64,000 nucleotides of DNA. Origin: Galbula dea (taxonomy: Eukaryota > Chordata > Aves > Piciformes > Galbulidae). Below, piece after piece: positions 47,233 through 59,764 of this stretch. A program made the translations under genes and the position numbers. The notes beneath the pieces are model-generated. The model was not told the DNA's origin, searched no databases, and saw nothing but the letters and a program-made list of their open reading frames with translations. Every line of letters starts with the position of its first letter. Positions within the stretch are counted from its first letter, which is position 1. The stretch spans positions 637,303 to 701,302 of the forward strand of contig VWZX01009114.1 of the NCBI GenBank assembly GCA_013399015.1. The letters run 5' to 3'.

Positions 47233-50200
47233 CTGTCAAACAAAACAGAAACAGGAAACAAACTCATGCTATTCTATCTGCAGTAGCTCCAGAGGCCTGA
47301 TTCACTTCCAAACAGCAGAAGCAAAGAGTCAAGACAAACAACCAGAAAACAATGGCGAAACACAGACCCCCACCTGACACACCTATAGCAATCCAAGGGC
47401 TAGACAGCAAAGCTACACTGAATGACTGGGATAAATTCACATGGTTATAGTTTACATGGCTATACTCTGGAAGAAATAAGTAGATATATTCTTTCTGGGA
47501 AGAGGGAAGAGCCTCCCACAAGTGGGGGATGCCCTGCTCTCCCTCATCCTCTCTTGGTCACTCCAAGACTGGCATAGTTCCATCCAAATCCTTACTTTTA
47601 TCTCCCTGAAAACCAGCAACAACTCCACCCCAGAGGAGACAAATGTGGTTTTGTCTTGTGAACCGTTATCTCAGCTTGCTGCCACTTCTGGCACTTTATT
47701 GCTGTTGGTTTACTTTGCTCTCATTTTGCTTTTGCCGCACTTGCCCAGTCCCCTCAGTCTATTTCTCAACCCTTCACCCATCACTCAAGCAAATAGAAAT
47801 GCTATTATCTCCAGCCCCATCACCTCCCCTGGCCACACATGATTTCCCTCAACCTCATCTCTTCAACCAGAGTGCAAACACAGGGATGCAGCTCCAGCAG
47901 GACAGCCATCCTCCTGCAGATGCATCCCATCCTTGCAGAGCCTTGAAATACAGAAATGTTGACTGTATTTTCAAGCCCATGTGTGTCTGAACACGTCTTC
48001 CAGTGTCTGAGGCTCAGGCTCCTGGCACATGGGCTGGTTGAGAGCATGGCCTCAGATACATGAGACAGGGCACAAACCCTTCTTTTCAAGACCAGTCTGC
48101 AGGAATGGCTGATGCCTTCAGCACAGCTTCCTGGTGCCTAGACTGTCATCGAAAAAAGCAAAGGCCTGCACTGCAGATTCCCTTCAGCTCATGGGGTTTT
48201 GAACCACTGGGTCCTATTTTCAGGGACAATAACCCTAGGCATCTATCAGACTACCAACAGCATTTGGAAGAGGTCTTTCTCCAGCTCTGTCCCAACCAAG
48301 GCTGAGAAGATAGGGCTCATCCACACCCTAAGCCCTAAGGAACACCCAAATTACAAGACTGAAGGAATGATGTGATGAGTTACAATAGCGGGCAAGGCAT
48401 CTCTCAAGTCCCAGTTCAGACTCCCCACTCTGCATATTTTTGCCCATGCAGTCTTGCACCATAAACCACAATCTTGCCATCCAAGAGAGTAATCTCATGC
48501 TCTGCACTGGACACAACAAGAGTCCTAAGGGTGCACACACTGTGCCATGTGGATCATGCTTCTGCTCATCTTCAGAGGCAGGCAGCACCTTGCCCTCCTC
48601 CCAAGGCTCAGCTAAGCATCAGGTTTCGGCAGAGGGCTGTAAACCAGTGATCTGAATTGCTCTTTCAGACCCCAGGATCTAAAGTGCTAAACCCAAAGTT
48701 CTTCTGAAGCAAGGAAGCTGGCTGCTCAGCTATTCCAGACTAGTACTTCCAAAGCCAGCACCTCCCATACACCAGTCTCCACCACAGCACACAGTAAGCA
48801 GAGGAGCAGTCCAAACCATTCCATCTACTGCAAAGTCCTGTGAAGTTAGCACTCTGCACGGCTTCTCATCCACTGACCCCAGTAGACAGATGTGCCAACA
48901 TGATTAAGCTGGTTAATTAAGCCATACTGGGGAAAGGAGAGGCAGAAATGATCTTTACAAAGGAGAAATGGCCCTGGAGATAGAATCAATAGAAGGAATC
49001 TACACAGACAAGAAACAGATATTCCTTGACACGAAGAAACATGTGGCAACAAAAATAGAGTGATGCAGCTGAAAAGGAATCCATCCTTGCTGTTTATACA
49101 TAACAAAATGCTGAGCAAGAGATAGCACTATAGTTAGCAAAGCCAAGGAAGCTAGCCACTCAGGGCTGGAAAATTATAGAGGTTATTTCAACCAAGGAGG
49201 TTATTTGAATCCGTGTCCAGCACAAGAGGAGGCTGACAGCAGCGTCATGACTTCAAACAAATGGATTTCACAGACGTCAATGGAAACAGGAGAAAACTCA
49301 CAAAGGCCACTCATATTATTTGCCTCAGTAACCTCAGAAAGGAACTAGAGATGTTTTTGAAATAGACCAGACTTTTGTAGGACAGCTGATACCTCAGGCG
49401 ACTTTGTGTTGTTGTTATTGTTGTTTCAGAAGAGCTAAACTAACTGTTCTTAACTAATAGCACAGCTGTCAGAGTCACACTCTTTCCTGCCATTCAGCAG
49501 CAGCACCTGACAGAGCAGGCAGCTCTATCTAGTAAACATATGAGTGTACAGGGCCAAGGCTCTCATGGCTCTCTTGTACAGCTTTCTGTGGAGCAAGACA
49601 AAGCCAGACATAGTCACAAGAGTGTCCTACAAATTTCTGGGTTCTACTGAACCACAGCCTCCTGCCCTCACTCCTGCCTCAAGGGCATGCTTTAAAAAAA
49701 AAATAGATTCATAGAACAATTCAGGCTGGAAGGGACCTCAGGAGGACTATAGCCCAACCTCTTGCTCAAAGCAGGGCCAGCTACAGGACTGGATCAGGTT
49801 GCTCAGGGCCTTAGCCAGTCAAGTCTTGAAAAACTCTGAGGATTGAGGCAGCACAATCTTCCTTGGCATTCTACTCCACTGCCAGACTGTCCTTGTGGTG
49901 AAAAAGGTGGTATTTTTTTCTTATATCCAGCTGGAACAAGTTCTCTTGTTTCAGTTTATGCCTGCTGTTTCTCATCTTTCCACCATACACTGCTGTGAAG
50001 AGTCTGGCTGTGCCTTTTCATTAACAACCCTGCAGGCAGGGGCAGGCTGCTATGAGGTCCTTAAAAACCACCTCTTCTCCAGGCTGAACAAGTCCCAGTC
50101 CCCCAGTTATCTCCTAATAGAGTTAGTGCTCCAGGCCTTGATCACCCTGGTAACCCTTCCCTGCACTTGCTCCCCTTTGATTTTATCTTTCTTGGACTGG

Positions 50201-52134
50201 GGGGTCTCAAGACTGGACTCAATACTCCAGAAGCAGTGTTAACTAGGGCTGAGCAGAAGGGGCCCATCAGCTCTATCCTCTACCACTGCAAAAGGCTCCT
50301 TCTTCACAAGCACAGGACTTGGCATCTGTCCTTGGTGAATTTCTTAAGGTTTCTGTGGACCCATTCATGCAGTCTCTCCAGGTCTCTCTGGATGGTGGCT
50401 CTGCCCTCAAGCATATCAACTCTTGGCCCCTATTGGGTGTCACCTGTAAACTTTGCAAGTGTGTACTCCAACACCTCCTCTGCTCATTGATACGTTAAAC
50501 ACTACTTTTCACAGGACAGACCCCTGTAGTACTCCATATTGGCCTCTAGCAAAAGTAACCAGGATCATCAAGAGCTGACTTGAGATGCATTCAAAGGCAT
50601 GTCAGTGGCATGAAACCATCATCTGAGGGATAGCAGTAATTCAATTACGTCTCTTTTTCTTATGCAGGCTTGTTGCCTTGATTTAAAGGGAGGTAGCTCA
50701 TGAGTTGCTCATGTCAGGGTCATTCTCTTGTCATCAGACAAACTCTATCATCCCAGCCCAAGTAACCACCATGACTTCCAGATCAAGACAGTGACTTTTG
50801 TTTGCATTCCAAGAACTTAGATCCTGTAGCTGAGGTTAAAAGAACACACCATTGTCATGTTCACCTAGACAGAAAAAGTTTTGCAAGAAGCATTTGGAAA
50901 GAGGGCAAATGTTTCAAAGGCCTCATCTCCCAGCTGCTAATAAGTTAAAGTTTCCTCATCCCTGTGCCTTAGGCTTTGCAAAGCCCTTCTAAATGTTTTG
51001 GCCATTACAGACTAAACACACTGGGAAGCATAATCATTTATCAACACATGTGAGACTAACATTGGAGGCTACTCAAAAGAACATCATAGATTCACCCAGA
51101 CCCAAAGATAAAAATCACTAAATACTTGGTGTATAAAAACGTGTCTGGAAGTCATTTCAGCCTAATGACTCGAAGGTGAAACCATGTGGAAACTAATAAA
51201 CTGCATGGGGAACAATTAATACTTAAGTTTGCCTAAAAAGATGATACTTGTGTTTCTACCCAGTCTCCTGAGGCTTGCATGTCAGCAAGCTGTTAAAAAA
51301 GGAAGGACAGGCTGGATCTGAAACTGTTTCAAGTGTGGCTTTGCCCTGCTTCCCATGGAAATCAGGCTTACACGATTGCAGGGGCTCCAGATAGTGTGAC
51401 CACACGTGTGTTTGCTGCTTCTCCTCTAACTTCTGAACACACTGTCAGATAAGGGATAACTGAGTGCCAAATACTTGTAACTTCCTACCAGTTTTATGAA
51501 AATAGGGGGCCACACAAAAGAAGAGAAACCATTAGTGCCCTGACTTGGGGAAGAGCTTGTTATCTCACTCCTTTCAAGATATCAGAGAATCCAGATGGGA
51601 AGCAGATGTTGGAAGTCAGACATCCACAGCTCTGCTGCTTGCAGGACCACTTGGCATCAGTTGCTACATGGCTGTTGGAGTCTGCAGACTGGTTTTTAAG
51701 ACAGATACGCTCCCCAAAGGCCCTCAGCTTCATGTCTGCCTCATACACTATTAGTGCAGCCCTTAGCACTCTGTGCCTACTGTGCTAGGTACTGAGGAAA
51801 CACACCAGAGAAGACCTTTCATCTTTAGTAAGTTGGGGGCAAGAGGAACACATTATATTTGCAGCACATCATTTGAACCCCTGCAAATGCTCCTCTACTA
51901 GAAGATTGAAAGACCTCTCTGCATTACTTCTTTTTCCACTAGTCAAAGGCTAAAATCTGCAGCCTGCATTTCCAACCACAGGTCTGCTGAGTTGTTGCCC
52001 AAGGTGAAATGAGGATAGGACTGAGAGGTTTTGGGGTTCACTTCTGGATCTCTGGCAGCTACCCCTTTCCCCCAGTGTCTTCCAAAGATTTCCAAAAAAC
52101 CAAAAAGAGTGTAAAGAAAGGCCAGGATGCTTAC
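47233..52134 (-). other. IRF2: IRF2 intron 7
   Basis: A 4,902-base intron with donor GTAAGC. Its main content is a CR1 copy of about 850 bases (49706-50552). The rest is unremarkable intronic DNA with chance open frames. Confidence 0.9.
49706..50552 (-). mobile_element. CR1 LINE fragment, the longest in the window (about 850 nt)
   Basis: It begins on plus with ATTCATAGAACAATTCAGGC and AGGGACCTCAGGAGG, the reverse complement of a CR1 3' end. It continues through typical CR1 3' region words such as GGAACAAGTTCTCTTG, CTTCTCCAGGCTGAACAAG and GACCCCTGTAGTACTCC. It is therefore in minus orientation with its 5' end truncated near 50552. The copy is diverged and its frames are broken. It is in the same orientation as IRF2, in intron 7. 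Confidence 0.9.
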
Positions 52135-52293
52135 CTGCATAGGATGAGACAGGGGAGATCTGTAGGGGGTACAGCTGGCTCATGCTCAGGGGCTGTTCAT
52201 CACTTTCTGTTGTCACCTCCACCACCTGGCAAACATCAGGAGGATTGGTAACTATCACCTGCTCCTCGCTGCTGCCATCAAGGTGAGGCTGTC
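52135..52293 (-). CDS. IRF2: IRF2 coding exon 7
   Basis: A 159-nt exon: two bases completing a Gly codon, 52 codons, and one base of the next split codon. The acceptor is AGTTGTAG and the donor is GTAAGC. It encodes QPHLDGSSEEQVIVTNPPDV and on to SQLYPLQISPVSSYA. It corresponds to the central regulatory region of human IRF2 and has the same number of codons. Substitutions cluster at the start (LDGSSEEQV versus LDSNIENQE), while VTNPPD...CQVVEVTTESDEQP is nearly unchanged. Confidence 0.97.
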
Positions 52294-55200
52294 CTACAAC
52301 TTGGAGGTAGAAGGAAAAAATGGATTACTCCTAACACCTGGACTCCACTGGATCTCTAAGAGTCTGTCCTTGGAGCCTGTTTGGTATCTGAGTGAATCTT
52401 CAATCCTGCCTCAGCACTTTCTTCCACGCCCACCACCTGCTTTCCATGGGATGTCTAAAGGAAACCTGTGTCCTTCATTTAGCTTCCATCACCTTCAAAG
52501 GCATTTTTTCCCCCCCACCAGTGATTAAAAATGCCTCACTCTCCCCTGGCTTTCACACATAACATCCTTGAGCCCTCTTTAACATACTAGCTGTCCAGAG
52601 GTTTTCCCAGGGAAGGCCACAGCCACATTCCTCCTTCATTCAGAAACATGGCCTCTCCAGGATATATGAACCACAGCAACCTCTCCCAATCTGGGAAAGC
52701 ATCCTCACCCAGCAACCTGTGAACATCCCATGGCTTCTGGATGCTCTCATGGATATTATGCACCAGAAGACCAGAACTGGCACTCACAAACTGGCCACAT
52801 GGTTATGTAAAATATGGTGAGACACTGATTTATACATGACATGAATCTGTGAAACAAATTTCTCCTCTAATTAGATGCTTATTCTTCCTGATCCTTGCAA
52901 TGCCATTGATGGTATGCAGAAAAACACAGTTGTACCTGTAGCCTGTAGCCCCCATAGTCTGAGGCAGAAAGCTACAGTCTAGTTAGTTATTAAGAAAGTA
53001 TTTTCCTGTTACCCCAGGCACATGGTATTTAATACCAAAGGAACAGTATTTCTACAAAGTGAAGGTACTATGGATGCTTTGCAACTGTCCTGAAATGCTT
53101 TGCAGACATTCAATGTGCTACACAACACCCTTTTGAAACAGGGGAATAAACCAAATTACCAAGAAGTTCCTGAGCAAAGCAGAAGTATGGTGAAAACCAG
53201 AATATCACTTCTCTGGAGCTGCCTGAGACAATTCCCCATCTTGTATAACTCCCCTATCAACCCCAGCAGCAGGAACATATGACAACTGCATTAATCCAGC
53301 ATGGAGATGAAAAGCCACCAGCTAGATCAGAAGAACCCACAGAGATGGAGATGTCTCAGAGTATGGCTACCCTGGATCCACAGTTGTCCACGACGAAGGG
53401 AAGGACTATAGCTATTCTTTCACTGGAACATAAAACTTCAAAGGGAACAATCTTCAAACAGACAAATTCTGTACAAATATGATGCTGTGGTGTTAGAAAG
53501 TCAGACAGTACATTTTTTTCTTGACCCATGATGGGAAAAACATGCAGACAATGAAACACAGTAGATCTTTAAATTCTTCTGTTAAGTGACCTAAGTATAC
53601 TAATTAGTCATTTCAAAACAGGCCAAAGATAGCATCTGTTCCTGGATAAACTATCATAAATATACATGAATGCACATGTATATACAAAGAACCCACTGCT
53701 GCCTTCTAGCTTTAGATAAGGCAAGACCATGACTTTTTGGGGAGAAAAAAAAAGGAAAAAAGTGAATTGTTTTTTTTCTCCCAGGGAAAAGCTGCCTATG
53801 ATTTTACTTTGTGAAGTCCCAGGACATCACTGGAAAAATCCCCCAACCCAGCTTTTTATTGACTGGGGCATGGGGGAAGAGTTTTTATCTGGGAGAAACC
53901 GGTATTGTGCAACTCTGTCAGAGCACGAGCAGGCTATCTGCACTGTTTTATCTTTCCCCTCCATACTGGATGAGTTCTTACCCACCCTGAGAGATAACTT
54001 GCACAGCAAAAATTACTGCTCATTTGGGCAACATGCCATAACTTTCCTGTGAGTTTTACATATATCAGGAACACTGCAGGTGCTGTTTATCTTTCTTCCC
54101 CTCCAGCTGACTTCCCTCTTTTCTGCAGAGCAGATCTATTTTACCCTTTCCCCTGTTTACATTAAAATTCTGCTTGCAGTCCTAAAAAAGGCCTTCTCTT
54201 TTCAGTCTGGAGAAGCAGCACACTTCACAAGTCATTATTTAAACAACACTGGGTGACAGTTATCCATCCAAGCCTTGCTGTCCTACCCCTGCAAATGGAT
54301 TCTGTGAGTCCAGAGAAAAATTAAAGCCCTTAAGGTGCAAATTCAGTTCTGTTCCTCTGAACCTCTTTGCTCGGTGTCCACCACAGACCTCTGACCACTC
54401 TCAAATGTTGAAGTTGCCATTACAGGTCCTGTCCTGTAAATTACTGAGATCTTCTAAGGTGTAACATGCTTCTACCTCATCACAGAATCAACCAGGAGTT
54501 CAGGATACATTGTACTGTAGAAAACTGAGATGTGTGCAGCAAAATGTCTCTTGAGATTTTAGTGGATTTTGGGGAACACCAGGTACCTTCCAAAGACTAC
54601 AGTTAATTGATCTCTGATTGGCTTTGAGAGTGTAATGTAAAGCAAAAGTGTATGAACCTTCTTCCTTGGGACTGCATATTGGCCTTGTAAAGTTTCAGAT
54701 TTGTTTATGGGTCAGCCAGTAAACAGGAAGCACTAGTAGCACTACAGTGCTATTCCTTCAAGTTATAAACCCCTCTGTAATAGTGGGAGCAACAATGATG
54801 TTCTAAGACTCTTACAAAGCAACAGCTGATTAAAAGGAACTGCTTTAAAGAGAGGAAAACTACTCGCAAACTCCTCAGCCACAGAAGTACTTGAGGGGAA
54901 AGACTATGCAAAGCCCTGCAACCTAAGAAAAGTGCATCAAACAGACACTGCACAGAATTCCTGCCATCTCTCCAAGCAGCAAACTCTCTTTCAAACACTT
55001 TTTCATCATGTATAAAAGTGGAATTCTACACAACATGGCATATGGGTCACATTTCTAGGAGCCCTCACTGTAGTGACAACCTCAGCCAAAAAAGAGTTGT
55101 CAAAACCAGCCCAATTATTCTACCAAGAACCAACCATTCACATGCTGAGATGACAGCTAATTCCTAATGTACCAGCTCCTAAATACAGTCTCTGCTGATC

Positions 55201-55718
55201 CTTGTTGTTAGCTCAGTGATGTTAGGAGCTAACTCTGCTATTAAGGTGCCAGTAAAAAGAATGATGCTCCTCCACCTGTAGGTTTAACCTCCCAAATAAA
55301 ACGGTACTCTATAGCATCTATATATCCATGTGAGATGATACAAATCTCTGCCTTGAGCAATGGGAAACTGCCATCCAACAGCAGTTTAACTCCCATGTGA
55401 CACTGGCTACAACCTCCTCATACCTGAGGACTACCCTGTGGAATAAGCCCATGTCAGGAAAAGCAACCCAAGCACATCTGTAAGTGTTTTGCTCTCAGGG
55501 GAACCACCACGTTGCCCCAGTGCTGCTTGCTGTCTCTGCAAGGTAGTGGGGCTGATGTGCAACCAGGACCTCACATGGCTTGGGATTGTGAAAAGCAGGT
55601 CAAGCTAACTGCAACTGTGGCAGCAAAATGCTGAAGGAGAGGTGAATTTGGCAGAGTCAAAAGGATTTCTGAAGTCACCTGTATGCTTAGCATATAAGAA
55701 AAGCATCAAAGTACTTAC
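52294..55718 (-). other. IRF2: IRF2 intron 6
   Basis: A 3,425-base GT-AG intron with donor GTAAG. I see no recognisable repeat family or coding exon. Open frames such as 53729-54052 (+) are chance. Confidence 0.88.
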
Positions 55719-55830
55719 CTACAAAGTTCACTGTACTGTCAACTTCATTTTTTATACTGGAGGACAGGAAATAGTCAGAAGTGACATCATTTAGCCCATT
55801 AATCCCAAAAGATGATTCAACTGGCTCTTG
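55719..55830 (-). CDS. IRF2: IRF2 coding exon 6
   Basis: A 112-nt exon of 37 codons plus one base, with acceptor TTCTAG and donor GTAAG. It begins QEPVESSFGINGLNDV and ends SIKNEVDSTVNFV. The ends match human IRF2 strongly and the middle is divergent and shorter: about four residues fewer than human before the Gly shared with exon 7. The IKNE motif (human Lys166 SUMO site) is present. The first residues QE complete the IKQE motif begun in exon 5 (human Lys137). This is flexible linker between the DNA-binding and regulatory regions. Confidence 0.96.
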
Positions 55831-57944
55831 CTAGAATGAAAACAGTACAGTTGGGTCAGGTTTGATTTATTTTAGGAGCCTGGACTCAGTTTATCTCTTT
55901 CTTCTGAGATGGTAATAAATCATCACTTCTGCCTGCCATATAGGCCCTGTACTCTGCTACACACAGCCTTAGAATGAGTATTTTGGTTCTTGGAGAAGAA
56001 GCTAGAGTCCTGTCCATTTCCAAATCTTCTGTTTTAAAATGAAAACTAATTTTAACTTTCAGATTTAGAGTGAGTCTTCAGAGCGCCTGAAATTAGTGTG
56101 CTAGTTACTACAGCAGATTAACATTTGGAACAAACAAGGAAGAAACCCTGCTTTAAAATGGTACTCTGTTTAATCCTCATTCCTTCCAAACATGCTCTAT
56201 CTCTTAGCACTTTCTGAAAAGAGGCTTTAGCTTCTGTACAGCAATTACTAAATTCTAGCCTTAATTTTTCTCTGTAGCAAGCCTGAAAGCAAACCAAAGT
56301 GTTTACACTAAATACAGCCTTTTAGATCACATCATAAACATTACTACAGGGCAACAGTGTTTTGGAAAACACCACCTGTTCTACACAGAATGAGCTTTCC
56401 ACAAGTGACACCTCTATAGGCCTGGTACACTAGAGGAGGAATCTTTAAAACTCCTTTCAGAATAGGCACCAAAAGTTTAGTTTAGTCAAAGGTCCAACCT
56501 CCTCCCTGGTACTGGCTCCCTTATAGGATTATCAGCTACAAAATGTAAAGTTTTCTCCTCTTACTCTGGGCTGGCCATACCAGCCATCCAAAGGATGATG
56601 TTCTACCTCTTTGCTGACCCAGAAGACACCCACAGGGAGGTGCAGAGCTGCCAGTTGGATCTGATGCCATGCCACGCGCATTTTCAGTGCTCTAAAGCAT
56701 TTTGCAAGGGCAGGTCAAAGGTGAGCCTCAAGATTTGTGGTGCCAGACCTTCACAGTACTAACCCTATGAACTGTTACCATGACAGAAAACTGGGGACAG
56801 CATGACAGGTCTTTCCTGAACACCACAGGCTGTGATGGCCATCCAGTCAAAAAGAGCTGTCACTTAAGACACGAGTCAGCACTCTCCCAGCCATTAAGCA
56901 AGGCAAACACGAACCCTGCCCCTAGGCATCCCTCTGCACGTCTGAAAGGTGCAAGGTTAGCGTTAATGGCAGCTAGGTCTTTGATGAGCTGCACCAGCTG
57001 CGCTGACCCAGAGGTCAAAGACCTGGAGGGCCAGAAAAGATACAATTAGCTGCTATTGATCCATTGAGGAACTGAAACTGCAGAAGACAGGTTAGGGATG
57101 CATACTGCAGATCTGTGTCTGTGATGCTGTGCAATGCCTCAGCAAACACGGCAGCCCCCATGGGAGCGAGGCACATGCAGCACCTTGCTCAGCTTTGCTG
57201 AGACTCGGTTACAAAGAATTTTATTTAGTAGCCCCTTTCGAGCTACAGAAACAAATACTCATCTTGGAAGCTGCCAGACCCAAAAAGGGACTTGGACACA
57301 GGCACAGTTGGTGTTAAATCACCTGCATTTTCAGTGTCCAGACATTTAGCCTAAGCTAAATGCATGGGAAAAGGTGTCAGTTAGAGTAAAAAAAAAAAAC
57401 ATCTCAGTGGGGAGCTGCATGCATAGTCAAAAGGATACAGCTAAGATAAGGTAGAAATTAAGCCTCAGGCAGGCAGTTCAGTCTTTTCTCTCAACGGAGA
57501 GAGACTATTTTTAGCTGGGCTACTCAGACACTTAATGGCTTCTTCCCATTGCTAAGAATTCATTTTTAATGGAGAGACTCTGTTTGCCCAAAAGCCTAGT
57601 GGTAGAAGACCTATCTGTGAGGGGGGAGACCTGCTTACAGCCCCCCTTGCCTAATGCAGAGCAGGGATCTGAAAAGGTTCAGGTCTCTCACATCCACAGG
57701 GACAAGCAGTGAGTACCCAGAGCACTCTGCTCAAGCTCAGCAAGGTCTGGCAGGACTCTTCATCCCCACCAATGGCTGCTGTAGGTGCCCATAGGGTCCA
57801 GCAGTGGCAACAGGGGGAATTCAATGTGATACTCTTGCTATGCTGAAGTCCCTTTGCAGATCTGCACTCAGATCTTCAACTTCTCCCTCTGCTGATACTA
57901 CTCCACTGCAGTTACCAGGCAGACCATGGAGCAGCCTCCCACTC

Positions 57945-58284
57945 NNNNNNNNNNNNNNNNNNNNNNNNNNNNNNNNNNNNNNNNNNNNNNNNNNNNNNNN
58001 NNNNNNNNNNNNNNNNNNNNNNNNNNNNNNNNNNNNNNNNNNNNNNNNNNNNNNNNNNNNNNNNNNNNNNNNNNNNNNNNNNNNNNNNNNNNNNNNNNNN
58101 NNNNNNNNNNNNNNNNNNNNNNNNNNNNNNNNNNNNNNNNNNNNNNNNNNNNNNNNNNNNNNNNNNNNNNNNNNNNNNNNNNNNNNNNNNNNNNNNNNNN
58201 NNNNNNNNNNNNNNNNNNNNNNNNNNNNNNNNNNNNNNNNNNNNNNNNNNNNNNNNNNNNNNNNNNNNNNNNNNNNNNNNNNNN
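57945..58284. other. Assembly gap (340 N)
   Basis: Unresolved bases inside IRF2 intron 5. The left flank is ordinary intron ending in GCAGCCTCCCACTC. No IRF2 coding sequence is missing, because exons 5 and 6 on either side join in frame. Open frames that span the gap are artefacts. Confidence 0.99.
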
Positions 58285-58542
58285 TGAGATTACTCTGAAT
58301 GGAGAGGACGAGATTGTTCAAACACCTCCACAGCTTTTCAGGCATTTAATACTTTGATTAAAACACAGATTACTTAGGAGGGGAATGGCAAAGTGCTGGT
58401 GCCAGCTTCAGCAAGCATCACAAGGTGCTCTGACCAAAGTTTACTGGCTCTCTCTGAACACAGGCTACCATCAGAGTCATGTTAACATAACAAGCACACG
58501 TGGCTGTGTGATCCAGACAGGATGGTTAAAAAGTCATTCTTT

Positions 58543-58795
58543 TAACACGATTAACTGAAGGAGGAGAAATTTAGGCTGGAGATTAGAAGGAGGTTCTTTA
58601 CCTAAAGGGTAGTGAGGCACTGGAACAGGTTGCCCAGAGAGGTTGTGGAGGCCCCATCCCTGGCAGTGTTTAAGGCCAGGCTGGATGTGGCCCTGGATGA
58701 CCTGGTCTGGTGCATGTGGTGTCCCTGCCCATGGCAGGGGGGTTGGAACTAGATGATCTTTAAGGTCCCTTCCAACCTCAGCCATTCTATGATTC
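58543..58795 (+). mobile_element. CR1 LINE fragment (3' UTR end)
   Basis: Plus-strand CR1 blocks appear in order: AACTGAAGGAGGAGAAATTT, AGGCACTGGAACAGGTTGCC, GGCCCCATCCCTGGCAGTG, GGTTGGAACTAGATGATC, TTTAAGGTCCCTTCCAACC and the end CATTCTATGATTC. This copy is less diverged than the one at 28.8 kb. It is antisense to IRF2, in intron 5, about 260 bases to the right of the assembly gap. Confidence 0.93.
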
Positions 58796-59717
58796 AAAAA
58801 TCACAGTATTCTGACATGTTAACTCCACAAGCCACAACCATCAAGACAGCATCTGCCTTTCAAACCAGCTTTCAGTGGAGAAGCTTTCCAAAGCCTCCAG
58901 GGTCATTTGGCCCAGAGCATGTCTTGGCCAGCAGATATAGAACCTGCACCCAGGCATGGGTGGCACAGCCCTTCCCAAGCAATTAGCAGAGGACCGAGTT
59001 GCCCTTCTCCTGCGGACATGGTTTCCAAGTGCAGCCCAAGACAACAACTTTATCACAAGTCTGAAATCTTTGCAATTTGCTTTGTGAAAAAACTGCAGGC
59101 AGATCAAATCCTGCCAGAGTGGAATAATGACCACCTCAGAGAGGTGCTCTGCACAAGTGCCAAAGCTAGGAAACACTGCACTTTGAAGGGAAAGCCAACA
59201 TCCATCTGGGTCCACGCTCTGAATGAGCAGAAATCTCAGGCAGTGACTGAGGAGCTTTACAAGTGAGGCCATCTTACTGACCAAACATGAGCAGAAGGTG
59301 AAGTCCTGAAGACATTCTCCCTCTCACCTAAGCAAAAATGAATTTCCAATGCCTTATGCACAAAAATCAGTTGCTCCAAAAGGTAGCTCCATTATTCAGA
59401 AGCATTCCTTCCATAATTCCTCTAGTTCTACTTACACAGACAAACAAATGGCAAATGTATTGCCAAGGCTGCCAGTTTTCCAAGCTCCAGGCATTAGAAG
59501 ACAAGGCCTGTGTCAACTGATGACATCAGTCACAGCTCTAACAGCCCTCATGTTTTTAAAAAACACCCCAACCATCCCATGTAACTGTAGCTACTTAACC
59601 AAACCACAAGCACGAGCCATTTGCAAATATTCACCACAATACACTATTGGGGCTATTAAAAATTTTGCTTCAGATTGTTTTCACAAGCTCTCACACTATT
59701 AAACAGCTACTTCTTAC

Positions 59718-59764
59718 CTTGATTTGTTTGAATCTGTCATCCTTCTCAGACTTCGGTTTTTTTC
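59718..59764 (-). CDS. IRF2: IRF2 coding exon 5
   Basis: A 47-nt exon, too short for ordinary open-frame lists. It finishes a split Gly codon and encodes KKPKSEKDDRFKQIK. The acceptor is GTTGCAG and the donor is GTAAG. Human has KKPKTEKEDKVKHIK at the same position and the same length. This is the basic stretch after the DNA-binding domain. The final IK joins QE of exon 6 to give the IKQE SUMO motif. Confidence 0.95.

Larger units (their letters stand above)
55831..59717 (-). other. IRF2: IRF2 intron 5
   Basis: About 3.9 kb including a 340-base assembly gap, so its true length is not certain. It contains a CR1 copy at about 58.54-58.80 kb. No other coding exon is seen in it. Confidence 0.88.

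Noticed and set aside
57804..58357. Open frames of 143-174 codons across the N run
   Set aside because: They exist only because unknown bases contain no stops; artefacts of the assembly gap.
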